Positions 1 through 9,468 of a stretch of DNA of 64,000 bases are shown here, one piece after another. The notes below the pieces were generated by a model. The model was not told where the DNA came from, searched no databases, and saw only the letters and a program-made list of their open reading frames with translations. Location of the stretch: contig NC_089230.1 in NCBI RefSeq assembly GCF_963924675.1, forward strand, positions 1,899,001 through 1,963,000. Reading direction: 5' to 3'. The number at the start of each line of letters is the position of its first letter. Within the stretch, counting starts at the first letter, position 1. Source of the stretch: Phocoena phocoena (lineage: Eukaryota > Chordata > Mammalia > Artiodactyla > Phocoenidae). Both the position numbers and the translations under genes were made by a program.

Positions 1-2831
1 TACACAATGATAAAATATAACTTGCTTTTTCTTTGGAAGCCCTTTAACACACAAAGGTGAATATGAAGCGAACTTAACCAAGTTGATTTTAAAACATATT
101 CTAATGTTCTTTAAAAGTGAATGTAATGCAAAAAGCCAAGTTTATCATCCTCCTAAACACAGACACCCCGGATCAGTGGTTATCCAAGGCTGCCTGAAAC
201 CAATCACAGATGACCTATAGTTATATAATTTGATAACAGATATTGATCACTGTAACCCCCAAAAAAGCAATCAAAAGAAAACAAACCACAACTAAACTCT
301 CATATATGTACCTAAGAAAAGATTATCCAAATATATACATATAAGGCTTAGATCATATTCCTACCAATCAAATTCTGCAGTAAATTCGCTCAACATTTAC
401 TGACCATAATAAAGGCCAATATAATGGTTACGTTCTTGTAGAAAACTAAGAACCATGACTTGTGATTGGACAAATAGAGTAAAAATTCATTATTTCTCAG
501 ACAGTAAAAAACTGCAGACAACGAAGTTTAGATAAAGCAAATCGAAACTGTTGGCCTTGAAATAGTGATTTAGAGAATTATTAACTTTAGTTTTTACCTA
601 CATCATAAGGAAAAATACATGCTAGAAGCGAAGCTTAAACTTCCAAGACCACAATAAACTTAATAGTATGCAAAGGTTCTCCAGAAAACAAGAAGTAAAG
701 TGTGAACTAGGTATTAGATAATATAAGAGCTAAGAAAATAACATACAGGTATTTTAAAAAACCAACTTATTTCATTATGAAGAGCTTTCTAACATAATCC
801 TGGAGAATCATTTCTAAAAACTGAAATGTTCAGATATACGTGGGAAGGAAAAACTACTAAATGAAATATATAATCATTTCCCAGAAATGTCCTTTAACTT
901 TTGCTTTGCTTCAACACGTGTGCACAGCAACTTTTCACCCACAGAATAACTAGGAAAAGAGGAGCTCTCCAAATGAGAGGCCAGTTTTACTTTAAGAACT
1001 ACTCGTATACCTAAAAAATAGAGAAAAAGTTTCAATTGAGTGCTTAAAAATAGAATTAATAAAATCAATTAACTCTAATCTGTTTTTGATTCAGGATTTT
1101 TTAAAATGCCAATGCAATTTAAAATCCCAAAGAGGAAACCGAATTACCTATTATTAAACTGAAAAAATATTCCTTTTCACGACCAGACTTGGGAAATCTC
1201 TGAAAATATATATATATAAATAGGTCCATTCAAACAGAAAAAAACAACTATCTACCAAAATAATATTTTACATCCGAATTTTTAAAGCCAGAGATAAGAA
1301 AAATGAACTCATTATTCTGAAAGACAACATAATCCTGAAGGCCAAATTACTGCAGTCACCTTTCAAAAGATGTGCTAATAAGCCTATGAATGAACACTTA
1401 ACTACATATTATCAATTTGCCTACTAGCACCTAACCCATAAAATCATTAGAGAAGATGAGCTGTGAATCAGGAGTAACTCAGTATCGGTGTTCAAATTGG
1501 CAACCTGAACCTAATAATTTATATTAGTATTCAACTAAGGAGTAAGATAAATGGCTCTGCCCAGGAAGACAGAAGAAATGGATCTTTCCCACCACAGGCA
1601 AAATCAAGACGCTGAAAAGGTGAAGGTCAAGTTTACTCAGAAATATAAACTGGGGTTTAATGATAGAGATTAAATTTCATGAGAATGTCCAAATTTGCCC
1701 AACAGTATTGCTGCCCAAAAGCTGGCATTTTAGTAAATAATACTAACTTTGAACTACCTACTACAGCAAATCAGAAACAGATGCTATTAAAATAATTTCC
1801 TAAGAGGACGTAAATCCTCTGTAAGGTGTATTTCGTGTGGCTAAAGTCTGTGCAACTACAGCTTGAGAAGCAAGCACAGCTCTGAGCGCTCACTGGGATG
1901 AATCGGTTTTCAGGGTCCCTCCCTGACCCTCACCTCCACTCCCATCCCCCACCTCCCCCAGACCGGCGGATGGGGACCAAACCTATTTTTTTTGTTGTTT
2001 TTTTAACTGTTGGGAACTCTTTCAGCAGCTTTGCTATAAACAACTACCATTGTCCCAGGCCGAGAGCAAGAGAGATTTCCTCCTTTTCCAGGAGCACGCC
2101 CAGGACCAGCCACCACACACACACCTCCCCCCCGCCCAGCCCCTCCCCCAGTCCCTCCCCCTCCCTCGATCTCCGCCCCCCCCGGTCCGGGCCCCCTCCC
2201 CCAGCCCAGCCCCCCTCCCCCTCCCTCGATCGTCCCCCACCCCACCCCCAGCCCAGGTCCTCTGACCCACCCCCTCCCTCGATCTTCCCCCCGCCCGGTC
2301 CGGGCCCCCTCCCCCAGCCCAGGTCTCCTCTCCCCTCCCCCTCCCCCTCTCCAGCCTGGGTCACCGCGGACGCGCGCACGGCCGGCGCGGGGAGGGGCGC
2401 CCTCCCGTCCACCTGAGCGCAGGCAGCGAATGGGAGGAAACCTTCTTTCCACGGGAGTTCAATTCCGGGCCGCGTTATCAGCAGAGCCGCACAATTGGAA
2501 CAACTATCCCGATATTTACTTTACGCTCCCGGCCGCCAACCCCCAAGTTCCAAACCCACCGCGGCCGCCGCGGTCACATGCTCGCGCGTCCCGGTGACAA
2601 AGGTCCGCGGGCCCGGGCCGAGCGCTGCGACCCCGGCTGCGGGCGGGGAGACCCGCGAAAGACGTCCCCGCCACGCCCGCCTCCCCCGCCCCCCGCCGGG
2701 GCACAGGTGACCGCGCTCCGCCTGCGCCCGGCGCGGCCACCCCGGGTCCGGGGGCGCGGCCGGCGCGGGAGGGGGTCCCGGGGGGCGGAAGGGCGTCGCC
2801 GGGGAGGGGGGGACCCCGGCCGGCTGCGTAC
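1..2831 (-). other. AFDN: AFDN intron 1 (5' part)
   Basis: This is the start of AFDN intron 1, reading leftwards from the donor at 2831 and leaving the window. About 1-1890 is AT-rich with only short homopolymer and (TA)n tracts near 1207; I recognise no repeat family or gene there. From about 2100 the composition turns sharply GC-rich, with the C-rich tandem array and then the CpG island. Open frames over 1898-2460 on both strands come from the low-complexity C/G-rich sequence and translate to Pro/Ser- or Gly/Arg-rich peptides, so I do not call them genes. Confidence 0.85.
2105..2350. repeat. C-rich tandem repeat in AFDN intron 1
   Basis: The plus strand is almost pure C/T with a repeated core CTCCCTCGAT at 2161, 2221 and 2274, a unit of roughly 55-60 bp. 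A 27-bp block beginning CGGTCCGGGCCCCCTCCCCC is identical at about 2183 and 2296 and is missing from the middle copy, so the array looks like a partly diverged higher-order repeat. On the minus strand, which is the AFDN sense strand, this gives many runs of three or more G, suggesting G-quadruplex potential in the pre-mRNA. That last point is inference. Confidence 0.8.
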
Positions 2832-2834
2832 CTC
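2824..2834 (-). promoter_or_regulatory. AFDN: AFDN exon 1 splice donor
   Basis: On the minus strand the exon ends ...CCGAG at 2832 and the intron begins GTACGCAGCC at 2831. The junction falls between codons (phase 0) after Glu35, where afadin continues in exon 2. The donor is GAG|GTACGC, a usable but not optimal match to MAG|GTRAGT because positions +4 to +6 are weak. Confidence 0.85.
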
Positions 2835-2936
2835 GGTGGGCTGGCTGATCTCGAACAGGTCCAGCCGGTTGGCGTTCCAGTGCTGGATGATGTCGGCCAG
2901 CTTCCGCCGCTCCTCGTCGCGGCCGCCCGCCGACAT
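2832..2936 (-). CDS. AFDN: AFDN (afadin) coding exon 1, partial gene
   Basis: Read on the minus strand, the ATG at 2936-2934 opens a 35-codon exon. It starts MSAGGRDEERRKLADII, continues through HWNANRLDLF and ends EISQPTE, after which a GT donor follows in phase 0. I recognise this as the N-terminus of afadin. Afadin is the actin-binding scaffold that links nectins to F-actin at adherens junctions, and in the full protein this segment lies just before the first Ras-association domain. The start is supported by an A at -3 (context GGAGG-ATG-T) and by agreement with the known afadin start; no TATA box or upstream coding exon is visible. All later exons (RA, FHA, DIL and PDZ domains) must lie beyond the left edge. 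Residue 18 is Gln; I recall His in human afadin, but this is from memory. Identity is strong; expression and isoform use cannot be judged from the sequence. Confidence 0.95.
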
Positions 2937-3200
2937 CCTCCGGCCGCGCTCGCCCGCCCGCCCGGGCCGCCACGGGGTCGGGGCCGGGTCGGGGTCGGGC
3001 GGGGGGCCACGCGCCTAGGTCTGCGGGCCCGGCTCGGGGCTCGGCCCCGCCGGCCGGCGCCCCGCGCTCCCGGCTCCGCGCGCCCGGTTCCGCGCTCCCG
3101 GCTCCGCGGCCGCGTCCGGCTGCCTCAGCTCTCGAGCTCTCGGGCTCCGCGGGCTCCTCAGCCGCCTCCACCGGCCCCGCTCCCCGCCGCAGCCGCCTGC
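2937..3200 (-). other. AFDN: AFDN 5' leader (upper boundary uncertain)
   Basis: GC-rich sequence immediately upstream of the afadin ATG, expected to hold the 5' UTR. It contains an 18-bp direct repeat CGCGCTCCCGGCTCCGCG at 3063-3080 and 3090-3107 (27-bp period). Other minus-strand frames remain open through it because stop codons are rare at this composition. The right boundary is a guess. Confidence 0.5.
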
Positions 3201-3361
3201 CCGCCCCGCGTCAGCCCGCCGGCCGGTGTGTGCCCCGAGCGCCCGCCCGCACGCGCCGCCGCCCCGCCCGCCGTGCGCGCCCCCGCGCCCGCGCGCCCGC
3301 GCCCGCACCTCCGGCCTCCGCTAGGTGATGCTGCGCCCGCCTGCGCGCCGCGCCGCCCGCC

Positions 3362-3370
3362 GGGCGGGGC
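3362..3370. promoter_or_regulatory. GC box (SP/KLF-type site)
   Basis: GGGCGGGGC is a perfect GC-box core just upstream of the likely AFDN start region, at the edge of the degenerate minisatellite. It is a consensus match only, with no occupancy data. Confidence 0.45.
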
Positions 3371-3700
3371 TGGGTTCCGACGGTCGGTACCGGGTCCCAC
3401 TGGTGAGCCAGGTTCGGACCGTGTCGGGTTCGAGCGGACGGTACCGGGTCAGACGGGCGGGCGGCCGGGTTCGGACGGTACCGGGTTCAGACGGGCGGTA
3501 CCAGGTCCGACCGGTGGGCGGGGTTCGGATGGGCGGTACTGGTCCGACTAGGGGGCCAGGTTCGGACGGTGGGTTCAGACGGGCGGGCTGGGTTCGTGTG
3601 GTACCGTGTGGAGACGGGTGGTATCGGATCCAGCTAGTGGGCGGAATTCGGACGGGCGCTGCCGGGTCAGACGAGCGGGCCAGGTTCGGCTGGGCGCGCT
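3371..3700. repeat. Degenerate GC-rich minisatellite upstream of AFDN
   Basis: About eight imperfect units of roughly 35-55 bp are built on GGTTCGGACGG, then GCGGTACCGGGT, then CAGACGGGCGGGC. Cores such as GGTTCGGAC recur near 3412, 3469, 3523, 3560 and 3644. Units differ by small indels, so the period wanders. Frames on both strands stay open across the array (for example 3325-3984 plus and 3321-4034 minus) and give repetitive Arg/Gly/Val peptides. I read these as by-products of the repeat, not proteins. I do not recognise a known satellite family. Confidence 0.75.
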
Positions 3701-4146
3701 GGGCCGTGGAGGCCGCAGGGCTGGGACTCGCAGAGCCCCTCTGGGCGCTGATCGCACGGGGCCCCGCAGCGCCCCATGCCCGTGTGGGCTCTGGGGTGAC
3801 TGCCGTCTGCTGGGCCTTCCTCCCGAGGCGGGGCGCGTCTGTCGTGGCGCTGCGGGTCCCCCCGTCCCGGGGCTGGGCCCCCACGTCGGTGTTGGTCCCA
3901 CGGTGTCCGGTCGGAGCGGCCTCCTGGCTGCGTGTGGATGAGAAAACACGTCTTCTCGCAGCACCAGGTTGCGGCCTGAGGTGACGGGGTCCCTCGAGGT
4001 GCCCCCCGGGCGCGGGGAGATGCTGCCTTTCCACAGCGCTAGAGCCTCCGAGGGTCCCGGTGCCTCTGCAGACCTAACATTCATTTCAGCAGCAAGTTTC
4101 GTCCATTTTAGGAGTCTTTATTTCATTAGGTGTTTTCTCTTTAATT

Positions 4147-4186
4147 CTCCTCCCCCCCCCGCCCCCCGCCAAAAAAAAAAAAAACA
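4147..4186. repeat. Poly-C/poly-A low-complexity tract
   Basis: A run of C's interrupted by single G's is followed directly by about 14 A's. No SINE body is attached, so this is simple low-complexity sequence. Confidence 0.8.
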
Positions 4187-5590
4187 AATTTGGCAGAAGA
4201 ACACCTGCCAGCAGACATTTATTTTCCCCGTGCAGTGCTGGGCCAGGTGAAGTCAATCTCCTGTGTTATCTGTGATGTGTTGCAACAAAAACCTTCATCT
4301 CTGAAATACCACAGCTAAGTGATGAAAACAGTGAGCTACATTTGACAAAGCCTCTTTATTTTTGTCATTGTCTTTTCCAGTGTGAGATGATTTTTCCCTC
4401 CACCAGTTGGATTTCTTCTCTTCTGGGAAAGACGAGAATTCTACCATCCCTGCTGGGTTCTGTCTTCAGCTCTCCTTTCTGCCGCACTAGTACAATTCAG
4501 CTTCATAAGGAGGCTTTTCAGCGGAGAAGCCTGCGGGGTTGAACCAGTGCCATGGGGGAATGAATTCTTCAATAGATATCCAGCCTCCTTCTCAAAATTA
4601 AAATGTGGTGACTTGCGGAAAAGCATATGTATATAAACGACACATCTGTGTTCTGACATTCTGTTCCTTTATGCTTTTTAGTTCCTGTGCTTCTTTATAG
4701 ACTCAAGTTGTTTTTTGTTTGGGGATTTTGTTTGTTTGTTTGTTGTGGTGAACACCACGGCGTCCATACATCTCAGAACTGTCCAGCTAAGTTCCACACA
4801 TGCCGTGCGGGTCATCAGCTATAGTGCCAGCTGAATTATAACAGTAAGAACTCTATTCCTGACTATGCTATTAGCAAGAATGCCTTGGCTCTTAGAGCAA
4901 AGAATTAGTCTGCAAAGCCGGCAATTAGTTTGCTGGTGTCTGAAGTAAGTAAAATGTAGAAAATTTAGTATTGCTAGAAAATAAGTATGGGCTCCCTGCA
5001 GTGTTGTTTTTGTAATAAACATGTGTAGCATACATGAAATGCCTACAGTTTGATGCAGGACATGTAGAAGGCTCTAAATCATTGTTAGTTATTATTGTTT
5101 TTCTGACTCATTAAAAATCCCCATTGGCATTATGTGTGAGTGGCGGATGAGTATACAATTCATAGTAGGTCCCAACCAACATTAGTTTCTTGACAAAGGT
5201 TTAAAAGCAAGGTGAGACCCATAGAATACATATGATTATTAAATCATGAAGACTCTTAGAACTGGTGTATTTAGGCCATGAAAACCTTCAAGCTAACAAA
5301 TTCTTCTACTAATTGTAAGGAATATACTGAGCCATATGTTAATTTTGTAAGTACACGTGCTATCCATCTTCTGTTCTCATGGCACTGCTGAGTTCTGATA
5401 TGTTTCAGAAATCATATTTAAGTGCTATTCAAGAGATACTGTATAAAAATTAAGTCACATGGGATTTTTTTTATTAAACCTGCCGTGTAGACAGAGGAAC
5501 TAAGGTGTGGGGTGAGAGACCAGACCGAAGGTAAACAAAGCTTCATTGGGTGAGGTTTAAATCAGATTTTTTAATCTGAGTACCCATTTT
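4187..5590. other. Intergenic, no gene recognised
   Basis: Moderately AT-rich sequence beyond the CpG island. It has a short T/TTTG-rich tract near 4705-4745. Open frames are short and unfamiliar, and I see no recognisable repeat family or RNA gene. Confidence 0.6.
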
Positions 5591-5604
5591 AAAAATTTTA
5601 TTTT

Positions 5605-5816
5605 GGGCTTCCCTGGTGGCGCAGTGGTTGAGAGTCCGCCTGCCGATGCAGGGGACACGGGTTCGTGCCCCGGTCCGGGAAGATCCCACATGCCGCGGAG
5701 CGGCTGGGCCCGTGAGCCATGGCCGCTGAGCCTGCGCGTCCGGAGCCTGTGCTCCGCAACGGGAGAGGCCACAACAGTGAGAGGCCCGCGTACCGCAAAA
5801 AAAAAAAAAAAAAAAA
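5605..5816 (+). mobile_element. CHR-2-like tRNA-Glu SINE
   Basis: Full-length cetacean SINE: a tRNA-like head GGGCTTCCCTGGTGGCGCAG with A-box-like and B-box-like (GGTTCGTGCCCC) motifs, the GC-rich CHR body, CGTACCGC and a poly-A tail. It is flanked by a perfect 14-bp target-site duplication AAAAATTTTATTTT at 5591-5604 and about 5812-5825, overlapping the tail. Low divergence and the clean duplication suggest a fairly young insertion. Confidence 0.95.
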
Positions 5817-6067
5817 TTTTATTTTGCAGCGTATATATTTACCTTTTGGTTTTCTTTTTCTAAGTATTATTTTATTTTTAGCTACACTATGAAGAGCTCC
5901 TATTTAAATCAGCACTGATCTACGAATAGTTCTAAATATCTCTAACACTTAAACCTACTTAAAACCTTGCAGTATCATGTGTAATGGGGATAAATATATA
6001 AGAACAAATAAATAATGAAAAATTTTAAATTCTGGTTAAGCTTTGAACATTTAAAAATATTTTTGGA

Positions 6068-6224
6068 AACATTATGAAAGCCAGCTTCTGAGACCAACCA
6101 AATGGGATAAACTTATTCCTGTTGCAGTTTTCACAGGCTCTGGAAAATAGAAAATGCCAGGGAAAAGATCAGGAACTTAATCCATCTCAGAAGAAAAAAA
6201 TAGTACAAATATATTAACAATATT
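6068..6224 (+). repeat. Unidentified dispersed direct repeat, copy A
   Basis: This segment is clearly similar to 7514-7670 in the same orientation. Shared blocks include TTTTCACAG, GGAAAATAGAAA, AAAAGATCAGGAACTTAA and GTACAAATATAT, in the same order and spacing. I do not recognise the family. It is either an old local duplication or two copies of an interspersed repeat. Confidence 0.75.
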
Positions 6225-6935
6225 TCACTATATTAGCTATATTTAACGACCTATAGGTCATTTTCTAGCTGCCAATAAATTTCAGTAAATTAACCAAATT
6301 TTAAAATAGTTCATCCTGTAATTGACAAAGCATCTTATAAGCTTTTTATTAGCTATATCAGTTCAGAGGATGGTCTTTAAACAAAAAGTAAAGGGATATA
6401 ATAAAGGTTCAAATTGAAGAATTTCTAGGGTAGACCGCCTTCCTCCGTAGCCTAAGAAAGTGAAAGTTAATTTAGTCACAGCTAATCCAGAAAGTTAAAT
6501 AACCAGACTCTTCCTTTGCCTAACCCATGACTAAAGAGGCCAGTGTGGCTAATTTAGTTTAAAAAAAAAGAGAGAGAAATTCCAGAGGATAAAGTCTCAA
6601 GAAATAAGTAGGGTATGTGCTACTTTATTGGATAAATGGAGAAATGTATCTTTAAACTCTTCTTCATTATATTCCAGTGTTCCTGATATTTAGTTAAATT
6701 CTGGATTACGTAATAGAATTCTCAGGAAACAAGATTTCAGAGAAAGAAGAGATATAAAAAAGCCCTTAAAATAGGAAATTAATCTTACTTGTTTAAAAAA
6801 TTGAATATTACTAATGCAGAAAGACTTCTGTGGTTAAATGTGTTCTCTAGCATTTTATAACCTAAGATAATGCTGAAAAAAAAAACCAAATCTAAAACAG
6901 TTAAATAAGATATTTACACTGAATACAAAGAAAAT
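6225..6935. other. AT-rich intergenic, nothing recognised
   Basis: AT-rich sequence between the two direct-repeat copies. No coding potential or known repeat is visible. Confidence 0.6.
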
Positions 6936-6937
6936 AG

Positions 6938-7021
6938 CCCGTGTGTGTCTGTCTGTATGTGTGTGTCTATATGTGTTGCGAGTGTCCCTGTGTTCACTGT
7001 GTGTGTGTGTGTGTGTGTATT
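6938..7021. repeat. Imperfect (TG)n microsatellite
   Basis: TG-rich tract with interruptions (TGTCTGTCTG, TGTCTATATG) ending in an uninterrupted run of about ten TG units near 6999-7018. Cys/Val-rich open frames here are simple-repeat translations. Confidence 0.85.
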
Positions 7022-7513
7022 AGCGGGAGAATTACAGCCCGTGAACATTGCTCATGCCCCTTGCAATGTGTTGGAAAGCTGCTTCGTGCACCTTGTTTGT
7101 GTCCACAGCACCAGGTGTCGGGACCCATCTCTTGATTTTTGACTCTGTTTCCGCTCCCACTGCTGAGTGTTGCACAGAGCTTCGCGTGCAGTGGGTGTCA
7201 GACACATCACCCCAACTGGGTGAGCATGGCGTGCTGAGGGGCCACTAGCACACAGCGTCCACAGCTGCTGGCAGCTCCCGGTGGGCCGCTGCTCAAGTGA
7301 GGGGTCTTCACAAGGGCAGTTTCCTCAGCGTGGAGGCCTTGGGAGTTTTCCATCAGCCTTTCTCTTTTCTCGTGACAATAGTCCCCAAAACTGGGGCTAG
7401 CCGAGGAAAGTGCCTCCCTCGTTCCTGAAATTGAGGTCTCGAGCTCCTGAGCAGCCTTTATAGGACTCTATCAACTGGCTGTCACTGATAAAACAAAAAC
7501 AAAAAAATGTAGG

Positions 7514-7670
7514 CATCATTATGGAAACCAGGTTCTAAGATGAACTACATGTAATAAACCTGACTCCCGGCCCAATTTTCACAGACTCCGGAAAATAGAA
7601 AGTATCAGGAAAAAGATCAGGAACTTAACAGACCTAAGAAGACAAATGGTACAAATATATCAACTATTCT
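7514..7670 (+). repeat. Unidentified dispersed direct repeat, copy B
   Basis: Second copy of the segment at 6068-6224, about 1.45 kb away and in the same orientation. Similarity spans the whole length with scattered substitutions and small indels, then decays at both edges (after ACAAATATAT on the right). Confidence 0.75.
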
Positions 7671-7702
7671 CTGTGTCTCATGCCCTTTCTTGCTAGAAAA
7701 CG

Positions 7703-7805
7703 GGTGTATAGATATAGATATACAATACTTGTAATACATTATATTATTTATATAAGCATATAAATTTTATATAATTGTGTGATATATAATATATGCTGAG
7801 GTATA
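7703..7805. repeat. AT-rich low-complexity tract
   Basis: TATAGATATAGATATAC followed by ATATA/TTTATA-rich sequence; simple AT-rich repeat. Confidence 0.7.
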
Positions 7806-7829
7806 GCATATACGTAATTTTTTCCTGGA

Positions 7830-8898
7830 AGCATTTTTAAATGCAAACTCCCATTAAATTGTACTTAAACAAATAAAAACATACCAAATGAAGGGAACAT
7901 GTACTATTAAATGCTTTACCAGCAGTAAAAATAAGAGAAACCAGAGAAGAAAGTGTTGACAAGTGTCTTGTCCGTGGGAAACCCAGGAGTGGGACATCCC
8001 CAGACTTCCCCCAAGCGGAATCTCTTCTTCATCCACCAGCATCTCTGGAAATCCGAAATACCACAGTTCAGGTGTTTGCTTTTGGAAATGCAGTGCAACT
8101 TAACGCATTTTTGAAAGTGCTGCTGACGTTTGCAACAATTCCATGAGAAGTGAAAAGCTTGGGTAAGGCTCCTGTCATGATGGTGTTGTAAGTCTGTGCT
8201 CTGAGGCTCCCGTGCCACACACATATACCTGCTCTAAATATACACGAGTGAAAGACGAAAAAGAAGGAGAAAATGTAAGTTTAGAGGGCTCTTGAAACAA
8301 CGTGACCATCTCTGAGGATTGGTGTCCAGACACAAGTGCACAGTGGTGAGAGGGGCCGGAGGAGCCGTCCTGACAAACCCAGGGGCCCAAACCCGGTTGG
8401 TGCTGCCAGAAGCTGGGCTCCTGTCGGGTCGTGGGCACCAGAGTGCTCACGGGGAGGAGAGAAAACCTTCATACAGCCTCTGGCCTGGAGCTGAGCTGAG
8501 CCCTGCAGTGGCTACATCTGGGATGCCTCCGGTCGAGATAACACGACTCGCTCCAGGAGCAGGGCCCCCAGTGGACCAGGTCAAGGCCTTCGTTAGCCAG
8601 AGGCAGGGGTGAGCAAAGGGGCACAGCAAGAGAGACAATGGGAGAGAGTCCCCCACCTAGGATGAGCTGACAAGCCCCAAACGCCAATACCCACGTGTAA
8701 ACCGAATGCTAAAGGACCATCAAAAGCAGCAATCTAAAGATGAACTCACTCCAGACAAAATAAAAGTAATAGAACAGTCTAGAAAAAGCTTTAAATGTTT
8801 AGGGACCTTAAGGGAATATATGATGGAATAAATCCATAAAAAGGGATCAGAAATTGTGAAATAAGGAACTCACAGAAATAAGACAAGAATGTATTTTT
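7830..8898. other. Intergenic, nothing recognised
   Basis: Unique-looking sequence with short overlapping frames on both strands over 8281-8690, none with a recognisable domain. Confidence 0.55.
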
Positions 8899-8913
8899 AA
8901 AGAACCAATTAGA

Positions 8914-9110
8914 GGGCTTCCCTGGTGGCGCAGTGGTTGAGAGTCCGCCTGCCGATGCAGGGGACACAGGTTCGTGCCCCAGTCCGGGAAGATCCCACAT
9001 GGCGCGGAGCAGCTGGGCCCGTGAGCCATGGCCACTGGGCCTGCGCGTCCAGAGCCTGTGCTCCGCAACAGGACAGGCCCGCATACCGCAAAAAATAAAA
9101 ATTTAAAAAA
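8914..9110 (+). mobile_element. CHR-2-like SINE with internal deletion
   Basis: Same head and body as the other CHR-2 copies, but the segment between CTCCGCAAC and GGCCCGC near the 3' end is shortened (the GAGAGGCCACAACAGTGA block is missing). The tail is A-rich. A perfect 15-bp duplication AAAGAACCAATTAGA lies at 8899-8913 and 9111-9125. Confidence 0.95.
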
Positions 9111-9243
9111 AAAGAACCAATTAGAAATCCTAGAAATGATCCATTTAGGGGTTGACATAAAAAACACAATAGAAGGAAGAAAAGTGCTGAGAAACACCTC
9201 TGGAAAGTAGAATGGAAAGAAAGATTTTAAAGAAATGAGTCTG

Positions 9244-9468
9244 GGGCTTCCCTGGTGGCGCAGTGGTTGAGAGTCCGCCTGCCGATGCAGGGGACACGGG
9301 TTCGTGCCCCGGTCCGGGGAGATCCCACATGCCGCGGAGCGGCTGGGCCCGTGAGCCATGGCCACTGGGCCTGCACGCCCGGAGCCTGTGCTCCGCAACG
9401 GGAGAGGCCGCAACAGTGAGAGGCCCGCGTACCGCAAAAATAATAATAATAATAATAATAAAAATAAG
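9244..9468 (+). mobile_element. CHR-2-like SINE with (TAA)n tail
   Basis: Full CHR-2-like SINE only about 130 bp beyond the previous one and in the same orientation. Its tail has become a (TAA)7 microsatellite at about 9440-9460. A short duplication GAGTCTG is visible at both edges. Confidence 0.93.

Larger units (their letters stand above)
2365..4022. promoter_or_regulatory. AFDN: CpG island promoter of AFDN
   Basis: CpG density rises abruptly near 2365 and falls after about 4020, covering exon 1, the 5' leader and upstream promoter sequence of the minus-strand gene. There is no TATA box near the expected start site. GC boxes are present, for example CCCCGCCC at 3262-3269 and GGGCGGGGC at 3362-3370, both good SP/KLF-type sites. 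This is the usual layout of a broadly expressed, dispersed-start CpG promoter. The transcription start is not fixed by sequence; it probably lies between 3000 and 3350. Such islands are often bidirectional. Confidence 0.85.

Noticed and set aside
1898..2452. Open frames of 149-172 codons on both strands
   Set aside because: They translate the C/G-rich tandem array into Pro/Ser- or Gly/Arg-rich peptides and lie in AFDN intron 1; several frames are open at once.
2516..3551. Long overlapping frames (up to 223 codons) across the CpG island
   Set aside because: GC-rich DNA has few stops. Only the frame giving the afadin N-terminus matches a known protein, and it ends at the splice donor; the wider frames are shadows.
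3321..4034. Frames of 219 and 237 codons on opposite strands
   Set aside because: Produced by the degenerate minisatellite; repetitive, low complexity, unlike any protein family I know.
5605..5690. tRNA-like segments in SINE heads (also at every other SINE)
   Set aside because: They keep A-box- and B-box-like motifs but lack a complete tRNA cloverleaf and sit inside SINEs with poly-A tails and target duplications.
5557..5863. Frames repeated near-identically at many sites (for example MGFPGGAVVESPPADAGDTGS)
   Set aside because: These are CHR-2 SINE sequence read in different frames; the same peptides recur at each SINE and are not genes.
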